From contig JAPWGK010000024.1 in the NCBI GenBank assembly GCA_029641185.1, forward strand, positions 558,001 to 622,000: a stretch of DNA of 64,000 nucleotides, read 5' to 3'. A model generated the notes under the pieces. That model was given only the letters and a program-made list of their open reading frames with translations. It did no database searches and was not told the DNA's origin. Source of the DNA: Pseudofabraea citricarpa. Its lineage: Eukaryota > Ascomycota > Leotiomycetes > Helotiales > Dermateaceae. Both the position numbers and the translations under genes were made by a program. Of the stretch, positions 10,932 to 21,379 are shown in pieces. Every line of letters begins with the position of its first letter. Position 1 is the first letter of the stretch.

Positions 10932-12608
10932 TCAGTAAGCTTCATTTTCTATGGCTCTCAAAACACGTGGGGTGGTATCTTCGTTGAGCATTTGCAGATA
11001 ACGTTCTGCTTAATTAGCATGGATTTATGTTGATGTAAATGGGTTGGCTTACCGGCAGCATACCATCTCTTACTTATCATCTTGAGAATCCGTCTAAAAC
11101 TTCTCAATCTTTGAAGACATTTCACCGATTCACCACGCGTGTGCAAACTTTCGGTTACAATAGCCGCTGTTTTGTAAATCAGGTAGATGATGAATGGCGA
11201 CAAAATGTTCATGTCCATGACATCCCTGCCAGAGACAAAAAGCTCTGTCATGTTAAAGATAACCTCAATAAGAGTATCTAACGACGTTGCTGCTATGGCA
11301 AAACAATCTGCTATCTCTTGCATTTTTGGTGAGGCTTTGCTGCCCGCCTCAAAGCTTCTCAGTAGGCCGCTAAATTTGTTTAACATGATGCTGCATCAAT
11401 AGTCATAGGGGTACTTACATGGTACATAGAGTGAGATCACTGGCATATAGTTTCAGACTCTCAGGTACCGTTTGATGAATAAGTGTCTCATAAGTGCTCA
11501 AGTCCTTGACACAATCAATAATAAGTTCCAAGCTGAAAGGATCGTCTTGAACTGCAGTATGCAGTGCGTTGTGTACTGATTCCAAAAGGCCCGAAGCTTC
11601 GAATAGTCTTGAGAAACGCTGAATTGATGGCCCTGACATTGTCACAATCTCTATGCATAAGCCAACTGCGATCTCAGGATGATCTCTGCCGAATGTGGCA
11701 GCCTTCCATTTCCCGCTCTCGGTAGCAATATATCTATGAATTGTGATAATTGTTAGCTAAATACTAATGCTTGAATGCGCACCATGGCCGGCACTGGTGT
11801 CACTAACTTGTCCAGAATATAAATACCGCACCAAGTTACCACGCGTTCTCGTATTCCTGCCTTTGGAGCCAATGACTGTTGCGGTGGTACATTTGGTTCT
11901 GAATATGCAACTAGCGCTTCTGCAGCTCGATAAGTACTACCAATAGAAGTATAAGCCGCGGGATAAAAACCATGTCCAACCTCGAACAAGGTGATGAGAA
12001 GTCTAGCTTGAACGAATTCAAGGGAGTTTGTCCCCATCCCTTCAAGCAGTCCAACCCAACCTTTCAACGATAAGTATGATTGCATGAAATTCAGCGAAGC
12101 CCTATCGTTATCCGATCCTGGCTCAGGAGAAGTGCTTAAAAGTACTATAGCCTTGGCCAACAGAGAAAATTCGAGGCTCGCATCATCCCACGTGCCTGAA
12201 ACAACTAGTACGGTCTCTGAGAAGATTGGAAACCATGGTTCAATTGTTTGAGCATAGATGTTAGCAATGTCTACAGGTTGAACAGCCGTGAGACTTTGGA
12301 CAATTGCCGTCTTGATGTTCTCAGTTGTGAGAGGTACAGCATGAAGCAGTATCTCAGGACCAGATCCTTGGGAGGCAGGGGAGGTAGACTGGGGCGAGTA
12401 CGGGCTATCATACTTGCAGAACTGACGGAGACTAGACCGGGTCAATATTTACGATATCATCTGGATTTAGACATCATACTTACCGCAGACATAGGGAGCA
12501 TTTAGGGAGCGCTCGATCGCATTTCCTTTTGTGGCTTCTGCATCGCAAGCAAGCCTTCTTGGCAATACCTTCGGACCCTTCGAGCCCTTCGAACCCCTCA
12601 GAACTCAT
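10932..12608 (-). CDS. Zn(II)2Cys6 transcription factor
   Basis: Minus-strand exons are 12608-12484, 12431-11808, 11733-11419, 11369-11053 and 11005-10932 (484 aa). The binuclear zinc cluster spans C20-x2-C23-x6-C30-x6-C37-x2-C40-x6-C47 and is complete only when exons 1 and 2 are joined. Basic residues (RSHKRK) sit between cysteines two and three as expected. The middle region contains LLITLFEVGHGFYPAAYTSIG and WCGIYILDKYIATESGKW, typical of the fungal-specific regulatory domain, and the protein ends AAERYLQMLNED. For the third intron I chose the TTTAG acceptor (49 nt), because the nearer CAG would leave only 28 nt. Targets are unknown. The nearest gene is the NmrA-like reductase, about 0.7 kb from the start of this gene. 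Confidence 0.87.
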
Positions 12609-13332
12609 AGCTTGTTATCCGGTCAGAAAGCTTCTTTTCAGATGAGCTAGTACCAGGAGTAGATGACTGCTGTAGGTTGGATGGCTTGAATGAGAGCAAA
12701 CGAGTTTGCAGCAGAGAGGAGAAGCGGAATATGCGGGATAATTGGAGTTTGAAGTGGCGGGATTTGCGGGGTTTTGATTGACTCGCTACGACGCAGCCTC
12801 TAACTGCTAACCACCACGTGCCATTATCCACTTCACGATATCTTGAAAATTCTTTACTGGAGAATTATGGTAAATTAGATATGTATTTGCTTGATTTCAG
12901 TAAAGATTTACTCGATGTATCAAATATCATGACGCCCTTTGTATACCTGTAGCCACTTTTAGTTTTAGCGAGCCAGCTGTGCTGGCAGTATTGGCTAGGT
13001 TTCGGTCCCTGGTGAAAGTGAAAGTAAAATTTCAAGTTGAGCATCGTATATCAAAGCTAGTAAGCATAGATTTTGTTCATTCCCTAGGTAAGACAACAAT
13101 AATTGCGGCAACTAATCTTTAAACTTGAACTTGTTCACTTAAGCAATCACTCGAAAAAGGCTGATGCGCGAAAACCGATCAAGCTGCGGATCTTGCATAA
13201 GTATCTTAAAGTTAGAACCATTCACTGTGTAATATTGACGAGTGTTATATCTAGGGAGCGAAATACAGTATTTGTCCTCCCAAATGTTTCATGCTCTCCA
13301 CAAACTTTGTCGTTTCTAGCTCTTCGGAGATT
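12609..13332. other. Intergenic, 0.7 kb, nothing recognised
   Basis: AT-rich region between the regulator start and the NmrA-like gene end, presumably including the regulator promoter. Both genes are on the minus strand. No repeat or RNA gene was seen. Confidence 0.5.
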
Positions 13333-14289
13333 TTATGCCAATCGATCCTTGACAAGCTTTTTGAATTCATCTTGAGACAAGAGCTTGATTCCCAGCAACT
13401 CATTGTCTGTCTTGTCATATGCAGCCCCATACTTCTCACCACCAAAAGCCGTGCCCGCAAGCACTTTCATCATTGACTGCATACCGAAGTCCCCAGCAGC
13501 TATATCTTCCAGTCCCTCCTTGAGCATGTCACTTGAAACAGCTGATTTTGTGCTCCACTCAATATCAGGTCTGACTTCCTTAGCAATTTCCAATGCCTTA
13601 TTCTGCGTTAGAATAATTTCGGACACAAACACAACCCGGTTCTTGGTTTCTTCGGTGTGTTTGAAAATTTCAACAACCGATCTGCCGATGCTGTCCAACG
13701 AGGTAGAACTGAATCTGTTGTTACCTCCATCAAGCAACAAGGCAGAGCGGGCATCCCAGTCAATCAGCGGGGATTGCTTCAGGATGAATTCCAGGAAGCC
13801 ACCACAGGCGACCACCGTCCAAGACAGCTCGTTAAGTTTGGCCTTTTCTTGGAGGTGCTGTCGAATTGTAGACATACTTGAATACAATGGAAGTGATTGA
13901 ACATTCGGGTTCGTGGTGCTCGCTCCAAAGTCCGATGGAATAAATCGTTTCACGCCCACAGCTGCTGCTGCATCAATAAGTACTTTCTGGCCCCCCACAG
14001 CACTTCCAGCCACAGTGGATACCACAGCATCGTGTCCTTGAAGAGCTGATTTGAGTGAATCCAGAGAGTCATAATCGACCTCGACTACTTTGACAGCTGG
14101 GTCATATTTGGATGACTTTTGAGCACGAGTGAGGACAGTTACTTCGTAATTGGCCTCAAGAAGAGCTTTCAAGATGTATGGTCCGAGAGCTCCAGACACC
14201 TAAGCTCATTGAATCAGTACTTGTATTCTACTCAAAATAATGAGAAAATTACTTACACCAGCAATTGCAACTTTCTTGATTCCAGACAT
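13333..14289 (-). CDS. NmrA-like / isoflavone reductase-type NAD(P)-binding protein
   Basis: Minus-strand exons are 14289-14257 and 14199-13333 (299 aa). The 33-nt first exon (MSGIKKVAIAG) joins GVSGALGPYILKALL, restoring the first beta strand and the GxxGxxG dinucleotide loop. Next come VTVLTRAQKSSKYDP (the cofactor-selecting strand and loop), DAVVSTVAG, and VKRFIPSDFGAST, all typical of the NmrA/PCBER atypical short-chain dehydrogenase family. Members are either NADP(H)-dependent reductases of aromatic compounds or redox-sensing regulators. The Lys of isoflavone reductases that follows the FIPSDFG block is not obvious here, so a catalytic role is unproven. The Zn2Cys6 regulator lies just downstream on the same strand, so co-function is possible but not shown. 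Confidence 0.87.
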
Positions 14290-15449
14290 GGTATGGTGAT
14301 GGGCAGTAATGATTATTTGTTTTGAATTTTTTTTTAGAGAAGATGATCTGGGTGATTCTGATGATTCTGATAGTTGAGAGTATTGAGAATTGTGTTGATG
14401 GTCTCGTACAAAGGACGAGTCCTGGCAGCTTTATAGGCGTGAGCCAACATGGCAACAAGTTATGCATGCTTCGTGTTTGGGCTAGAGTTGTCATCACAAT
14501 GCGAGATTTGGTATCATAATGCGAGGAGTTGGTAATCAGTTATGCTCCGATTGATTCTCTCTGCCACTAGCATTTCCATGTTCAATGGTGTTAACAGGTT
14601 TATGGCGGATTCCTTGCGCGTTTTGAAAGCCCGCAGAGCAGCAACTTTGTAAGCGGCTGTTCCGCATATGCGGACGTGGTAGTCCGCACTTCCCGCTTGA
14701 TGCGGACATGTGTGCGGTCATTGGCCTTGGCAAATCTAATCTCTTACTTCACTGTTCCTGAATGGATCTGAGTAACCTTGTAATAATTGAACGACTATTC
14801 GGGGGCCATTGGGCAGTGGGCACATGAAAATCATGCTCAGCGGAGCTAATGATGTAAGCTTCGTTTAGTCTACTAGGTAAGCAACTATACTGTGCTTCTC
14901 ATGCTAGACTTCTTCGTTAATACTATTTCCATTTCCTGCTGATAACAGAAGCCTAATAAGTTTTTTTAACATTATTTGCTAAAAATCGTTTTTACCTTAG
15001 AGCGTCAAATCTGGTTTTACACATGTTATTCTCTTACGTTCGCTTACGAAATGCTCACCAATAGCTCTAGCATGCGGTATTATCCCAGACCGAGTTTAAT
15101 TCTTATCAGACTAATCATTTGACACACAACTGAATAACTTTTAATAGTATCGCTGGAATTATTGGTCTTTTCAGGGACACCTGCGCGAGCCTGTTAAGCG
15201 ACGCCAGCATTTCGCTTAACGGTTTTCACGGACTTGTGTCTGGCACGCTAGACCGAGTCCTCAGCATTCATCCCTTCAAATGAGAACGCGGAACTTTTAT
15301 CTATTTTACCTTCTGTTGCTTTGAAATCAGAAGAATATTTCACGAACCAACGCCCAAAATTTCAAGTAGGACACATAATTCACACTCTTACGTAGCTTGA
15401 AAAGTTATCTTCTCCACAGACACTTTGCTCCCGGCACTTAACCATCAAT
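14290..15449. other. Intergenic, 1.2 kb, divergent promoters
   Basis: This interval separates the divergently transcribed NmrA-like and six-cysteine secreted protein genes. A small patch near 14660-14720 has several GCGGAC/GTCCGC-type repeats including a palindromic CCGCATATGCGG. I could not link it to a known element. Confidence 0.5.
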
Positions 15450-16317
15450 ATGCACTACAACGGTCTAATTAGTCACATTGCTATATTTTTTCCAGTTCTT
15501 TTGCACTCCTGTGTAGCTCAGTTGCCAGAATGCAGCTCAATTGCCCAACCATGTCGTTGTCCCGACGGAACTGGGACCACATACTCGAACTCAACAACCT
15601 TTGGCAACATTGGGGCTAAGGCCGCAGATATCCATTCGATTGCTGGATCATGTGAGTTCTTCGTTAAACCTGGTGTTAATAGTATTGTGGCTCATGTTGT
15701 TTTCAGTTTTTAATACCAGTTGGGTTGGCGTGGCTCCATATGCTACAGTTGGCACAGACAACGTTGTGGGTGCCTTGCGACGATACAATTATACGATTCC
15801 TCTTGGTACTTTTCTATTAGATGAGCAGGTACTTAGCCATATATGAGTTGAAATGATGAAATTGAAGCTGGCAAATGAAACTAACATGAGTATTTACCTA
15901 GCTAATGGCATACGAGCAATCTCCGGATGGGTCATCCCTCACAAAATTTCAACTTGCAGATGGTATGTTCGAAACCTCTTCATTTTGGAATATTTCTGAC
16001 TGGGGAAAAAATTGAAGCCCCAATTCCAATTGCAGAAAGCCAAGGTGGCGGTTATTGGGGTGGCTTCTGGGGAACCCTGGAGTTCAAGGAAACTGAAACT
16101 TGCCAAACTTCGGTCTATTGGAATGTTTATTCTTGTGATACAGGTAGCAGTCCTATTGGTACGTTGAGATGTAATTCGATTTCGAGTTGTTTTCTAATTT
16201 TCTTTCCATTGGGTAGACCAAGCAGGACTTCACGAGACAGCACTTGCATCATTGAATCAAGTCCTGGAAGACGAGGGTAAGATCTGTGGAACAACTGTAG
16301 CCCCTTTTTCAGTATAG
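15450..16317 (+). CDS. Small secreted six-cysteine protein, unknown function
   Basis: Exons are 15450-15651, 15707-15828, 15902-15962, 16036-16158 and 16217-16317 (202 aa). The first ~23 residues form a signal peptide (hydrophobic ISHIAIFFPVLL, ending CVAQ). The mature protein has six cysteines: three near the start (PEC, QPC, RCP), then TCQ, YSC and KIC. It has a Gly/aromatic patch (GGGYWGGFWGTLEF) and N-glycosylation sequons (YNY, NST, NTS). No family is recognised. Five small exons with consensus splice sites argue that it is real. Exon 4 could instead begin at 16018, an alternative in-frame AG that adds six residues (APIPIA). Its size, secretion and cysteine content fit a fungal effector candidate or a wall protein, but this is inference. 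Confidence 0.65.
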
Positions 16318-17015
16318 AAATATTGCAAAGTAATAGTGGGTAACGTAAAAAGATCAAAGATCTCGACAGTCCAGTTTCGTCAGATAGGCCAAGGAGGCGA
16401 AAGACGAGAAGGAAGCTTGATAGGCCATAGTTTCTTATATCTATTTAGGCATGTAAACGGTTGGTCAAATAGTTTTCAGCATTATTTAAATTTCGTGAAA
16501 TGAGAAATCTTGGGTGGGTATGCCTTATGCCTGTCGCCTATGATAATATATTGTAAAGCCCATGATAGCAACAAGTCAATAGTCCACTTGCAAATATTAC
16601 TTTACAATAATAACAGAACACTTATAATGTACTCGGTAAACTGTTTTAAATCTCAAGTAATCTAAAATACCTACGTGATTTGAAATATTGGCAACCGCTG
16701 GCATGATCAAGTGTAATTTCCCACACGTATTGCGGATACTGTACAGTCGACTCGATTAGAGTTTGCCCAGCATGATGAATCCGTGTAGTAGTGTAGAATC
16801 TAATGACCAATCCAAACTTCTGATAAACGTGACAAATTGAGTCAGGATCCCCGAGAGAGAATCCTGCCATTTTTCAGTTTTAACCAACTCCTTTCCGCAA
16901 ATCCCGACGTCAAGGTCTATATATTGTGGGATTCTCTGCATGGAAAGAAAATCTGTATCCTCACTCACTTTTGTCTTCCAATACATTCAAATCTTTATCC
17001 CTGAATCAAGTCATC
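16318..17015. other. Intergenic, 0.7 kb, nothing recognised
   Basis: AT-rich spacer between two plus-strand secreted-protein genes. It probably carries the promoter of the SnoaL-like gene. Confidence 0.5.
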
Positions 17016-17477
17016 ATGCAGTTACCAACCATTGCCATTTTCGCTACAATTATTCCTCTCATTGCAGCATTGCCAGCAATCGATAATGCATCTTCCTGTC
17101 GACCTCGACCCGCCAGTCCCAGGCAACAAAGAGCAATATTCGACGACTTTTACCAGACGCTGTTCGTCCAAAAGAATGTTACCCTTGCATTTAGCAAGCA
17201 CATTTCCGACTCGTATATTCAACACAGTCCACTAGCGCCTAGTGGCACCGAAGCCGCCGTAGAACTCCTTAGTTCGATTCTTCCAACAACAAACTTCACT
17301 CTCGCAAACAAAAGCTTCGATAATAACCTTGGGTGGTTGCACCATAAGGGACAGTTTGTAGGAGATAGAGACTTTTCAGCTCTTGTGGATATCTTCAGGA
17401 TGGAGGGAGCATGTATTGTCGAGCACTGGGATGTTATACAAATGAACCCAGAGAATGCAATCAGCCCCATGTTCTAG
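17016..17477 (+). CDS. Secreted SnoaL-like (NTF2-fold) protein
   Basis: A single exon of 153 aa starts at the ATG at 17016. A longer in-frame extension would begin at TTG at 16926 and is rejected. Residues 1-19 (MQLPTIAIFATIIPLIAAL) are a signal peptide. The rest has the SnoaL/NTF2-fold layout: an N-terminal helix region (IFDDFYQTLFVQKNVTLAFSKHI), then YIQHSP, LLSSILP, LGWLHHKGQFVGDRDFSALVDIFRMEGACIVEHWDVIQ. The pairing of YIQHSP with EHWDVIQ is common in fungal SnoaL-like proteins. Some relatives are polyketide cyclases, but no polyketide synthase lies in this window. Enzyme activity is therefore unassigned. Confidence 0.8.
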   Translation: MQLPTIAIFATIIPLIAALPAIDNASSCRPRPASPRQQRAIFDDFYQTLFVQKNVTLAFSKHISDSYIQHSPLAPSGTEAAVELLSSILPTTNFTLANKSFDNNLGWLHHKGQFVGDRDFSALVDIFRMEGACIVEHWDVIQMNPENAISPMF

Positions 17478-18063
17478 TTCAATCCACAAGCATGGAATAT
17501 GGCTACTGGTACGTTGTGTTCACATAGATCTATGTATTACTAATCTAACGTCTTCACTTAGCCAAAAAGCCAAGGATAGCTACATAGCTTTATGGGTGAT
17601 CGAGAATGGTAAGCTCCCATAATTGCTCTAAAACATAAGGGAAAGAAGCGCAGATGGTGAAAAATAGATTCATCTTTCTTGTATATACTTGTAACTCGAG
17701 CGGAAATTAAACTAAGATTCCGTTCAACGATTGACCTTTAACAAACATAGTGAAGTTTATCAGGTCTAGGCAAATTTGAATAAGTACGTGTAAATAAAAT
17801 GTTGGCATCGTTATCTTAACAGTTGGCGCTATACGCCCTTTCATTCAAGTGAAATGTAAATTGTGTTCATGAGTTCATAATAATGTCATCTATGTCAGAA
17901 TAACATCAGTTTCTGTCTACCCAACAATGGTCCCTCGCTTCAAGCCTTTTTTTCCAACCAGCCTTTGAAACATTGATGCAATGCTCATAACTCTCTTTAA
18001 ATCTGCGCCATCGAACCTTTTCATAAATAAATCTCTTAAAATATACATGATCCTCCAGGGAAT
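17478..18063. other. Convergent intergenic region, nothing recognised
   Basis: This 586-bp AT-rich gap lies between the ends of the SnoaL-like and GT2 genes. No feature was found beyond presumed 3' ends. Confidence 0.5.
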
Positions 18064-19931
18064 CTAAATGTCCAGCACGAAAACCGAAGCAAAGAACGTC
18101 ATGCCGAAAAATAGGCCAAGTATGGTAGATATAACTTCATAGGAAGGGAAGAAATATGCGGCAAAGGCTCTCGATGCTGCGGCAGTAGTGATTGAAAGCC
18201 AAATAGTCGTGCATGTCCATGATCCAATGTTCTCGAACCATTTATTTTTCTTCAGCTTCTCGGGCGAGCATCTCACTGGTGTACCCCAGCTGTCATCAAA
18301 TGCCGTCAAACATGCCCAGAGCAAATATGCTGCTTGAGGTATCTGGAGAAGAACTTGGCAGATTCCTCTTTTGAAAAAGACCCAAATTCCTTTGTGTTGA
18401 TATCTGACCGATGAGTATAGCGAGAGAAATACCATTCGAAGCATGAAGTCTTTAGCTGATGAAATTTTGCTCAAATTACCAGTCGTAGCATAGAAGCAGA
18501 CGACGTAGAAATTGAGAACGGGAATAAAAAATCGACGTATCGCATGAATAAACAACATCGGATGGCGCAACAAAAACAAACGGGGATTGCTAAGTGTTTC
18601 GAGCGTGGGCGCCCGGGCCCAACGTATCTGCTGTGCGGTCCACTTGGCGAATGTTGTTGGTGTGTCCGTAGCTACCCATGCCAGTGGACTAAATGCAACT
18701 TTTCTGCCACTCAATAGTAGTCTGGTCGTCAGATGTCGATCCTCGTTGACAACCTTAAAAAAGCATGTTAATCGCTGTCCGCTTGGATAAGAAAAAAAGT
18801 CAAAAACTTACAGGTCGTTTCCCTAGAATAATTTGGTTATACCACGGCATCAAGATTTCCCGAAGTGCATCTCTTCGAAATAGAGCAGAAGGTCCACATT
18901 GGCAATCTACCATGTCAAAGAGGCCAAGCACTCCAGCTGTCATCGCTATATTTGGCTCGAAGGTCGTCTCAATAATGTCGGCAAGGACACTTTCACTACC
19001 ATTGTGTATCCTAAGAGAAGTGCAACATCCACCAAATGATTCGTCCTCGTAAACAGAAGCGACTGCTTGCTTCAGTGTGTTTTTGTTAATCCAAGAGTCA
19101 GAATCGCTGGACCAGATAAAATCGACATTATTTACTCTCGCATACGCAATCGCGAAAATAAATGTCGTAAACATGATGTCCTTCTTCGCAACATGAGGCT
19201 GGTAGATACAAATCGGACGAGGTGAATCAAACTTGGAGTGAAGAGCGCCTTGACCCTCCAGAATGGTCGTAGCTCGCCTAATCAATATGTTAAGGATCAT
19301 ATCTGATTCTGTTTCGCCTTCGATGGGCAATATCTGAGACTTTTCATGTAGAGACTCCAAATCTCTTCTGGCTATAGCTCCAAAAGGTTCCAGGATATGT
19401 ATCTTTGTGATTTCCTTGCCGAAAATCTATGCACCACCGGTCAATGCGGGAATATACGAATTTGGGAAACAAGCTTACTTCTTCAGCGACATCTACCATG
19501 TTAAGATCTTCTCGATCATCACCATCAATTCCAATGAATATTGCTTGCGTACACCTGTCATAATTGTTTCGGTAGCTTGCAAGGCATTGTCGCCATACTG
19601 TGGGGTTCTCCCTGTAACCGACAACAACAGTTACGCAATCAGTCGACTTGGTCTGTTTGTCCTCGAGTCCACTATTTGAAGAAGGTCTTCGGTTAAAGGT
19701 TCTATCAAAACGTGATTTTTGTCTGGACAAATTGAGCTCCGAGCAGAAAACCTGAAAAACGCCTTCTCCAAGTAGTGGAAAACCAAAGAAATATGAGTCT
19801 CGGAATTTGAAAATGCTATATAGTAACAAAATATGAACGAAGCCTTTTAGTATTTGTAAAGATGAGGGCAATAATGATAGGACAAGCGAGTTGTCAAAAG
19901 GGAACGAGGTTTTTCGATATGTGGATAACAT
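18064..19931 (-). CDS. Family GT2 polysaccharide synthase, hyaluronan-synthase-like
   Basis: Minus-strand exons are 19931-19479, 19426-18812 and 18753-18064 (585 aa), all joined in phase 0. The layout is that of processive GT2 membrane synthases: an N-terminal hydrophobic segment (ILKGFVHILLLYSIFKF), a cytosolic catalytic domain with VTVVVGYRENP, a DxD metal-binding site at about residues 259-261 (WSSDSDSW), GPSALFRRDAL, ED in the NEDRHLT block (about 360-361), and QQIRW at about 397-401. Several membrane helices follow at the C-terminus. Proteins of this type include Cryptococcus Cps1 and the ascomycete GT2 reported as needed for hyphal extension on solid surfaces in Zymoseptoria and Fusarium. 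The product here is unknown. A divergent acyltransferase gene may modify the same glycan. Confidence 0.88.
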
Positions 19932-21379
19932 CGTAAGTGCTGATAGTGTGAGCTGAAGTGATGAGGAGTATCATTGCCATGGGCGATGCGCTTGATAAAT
20001 ATGAAGTTGGTGGAAAGAAATCTGCCATGTTTCCGAGCGTGTTACACAAGACTTGATCGGCTGATACAATATTTATCAGCCAAATTAGGTTGGCGGACCC
20101 AAAAACATGTTTCGAGGAAGGTTTACTTCAGAAGTATCCAAGCAATCCCAGCATCTATGAAATCGACACGCCTAGAAGACCACACACTAATGTGATTACT
20201 CACAGTACTTTCAAGAGGATAGTACTTGGGTAGATTGGCATTGCACATGTAGAAAGAGTTTGATAAACTTCAATTATGACGTAAAAGCTGATCAGACAAG
20301 CGTTGTGTGTTTCTCAATTATGTATATTATTGATAATATAGCTTGTATCTCATCCTTCTATACCACTTTGCTGGTGATAAGAAAATTGCTTGGCATTCTT
20401 AAAGATCAGAAGATCAGAGTGGTCTTCTAATGGTTCAACTTTCATCATGTAATATAACTGACATAAGTCGATGTCAAATATTCGTAATGCCTTATTGGGA
20501 ACTAACAAGTGATTATGAAAATTATCAGACCACCATGTACGTAGTCAACCTCAAAACGAAGCTTACCGAAGCGATGCTAGAGTGCATGGACTTTTGAAGT
20601 ATTCAGCCGCATCTCGAATCCACTGAAACTTCTCCAGAAGCTTCTTTTATGCAATTGTGCTTGATGCATAGTCTTGATGTGTTGTCACCTTGAATTTGTC
20701 GTCTTCTTATTTTTGTTGTCGTTGGCGGAGACATCTCCTAGCAGACGTACTGGTTCCCAGGGCATTGTTTGCGATTCACTTTATTGTGAGACGATGGCTA
20801 TGGCAGTGACCGATCAGCTAGATAGCTCTCGGGCTAGCGCATTTCAGCTTCCAGCAGAATCGAATCCTTCTGGGTGACTTGGCGGCTGAAACCTTGCCAA
20901 GACCCGCATTCTCAGTGCTATCGCTTCGAATCACGAACTTCCACCTCGCACCTCGGGAAAAGCTAAATGTTGAGATGCTCACGGACTAGATGCTGGACCC
21001 TTCCCGGGCATTCGCCGATAGGTCAAAGAACCCAAAGCTGCTTTCTCTTGTGGTCTGAACGGTGCCTAGACCCTGGTTACAGGCTCAGATCACCGGAGGT
21101 GCCGTTTTTGACATTGATCTTTGAGCATTGACATTGGTTAATTTTCGCATGTATGCTTTTATACTTTCCGCTTCTTCGGATCGGCGTTCAGGTTAACTTC
21201 TGATCTCGCTGGAAAGTTTCGTTCTTCTGGGTTTGAACTTGAGGCTCTCGCTTTTATGCACCCTCGGTTGCAGATACATGAGTTAGAAACTCATGGCAGG
21301 TTAAATCGGAAACTCGCCGGTGTCGTTCTTCCAGTTTGACAACTTTCCAGTCAGTAACCATCACATCATTTTTTTCGCG
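19932..21379. other. Divergent intergenic region, GT2/acyltransferase
   Basis: This 1.45-kb gap lies between two head-to-head genes. It contains only short frames, such as a 67-residue one at 20674-20877 with no recognisable character. It presumably holds both promoters. Confidence 0.5.

Noticed and set aside
11391..11418. 28-nt intron in the Zn2Cys6 gene
   Set aside because: Too short for a spliceosomal intron here. The TTTAG acceptor at 11370 gives a normal 49-nt intron in the same frame.
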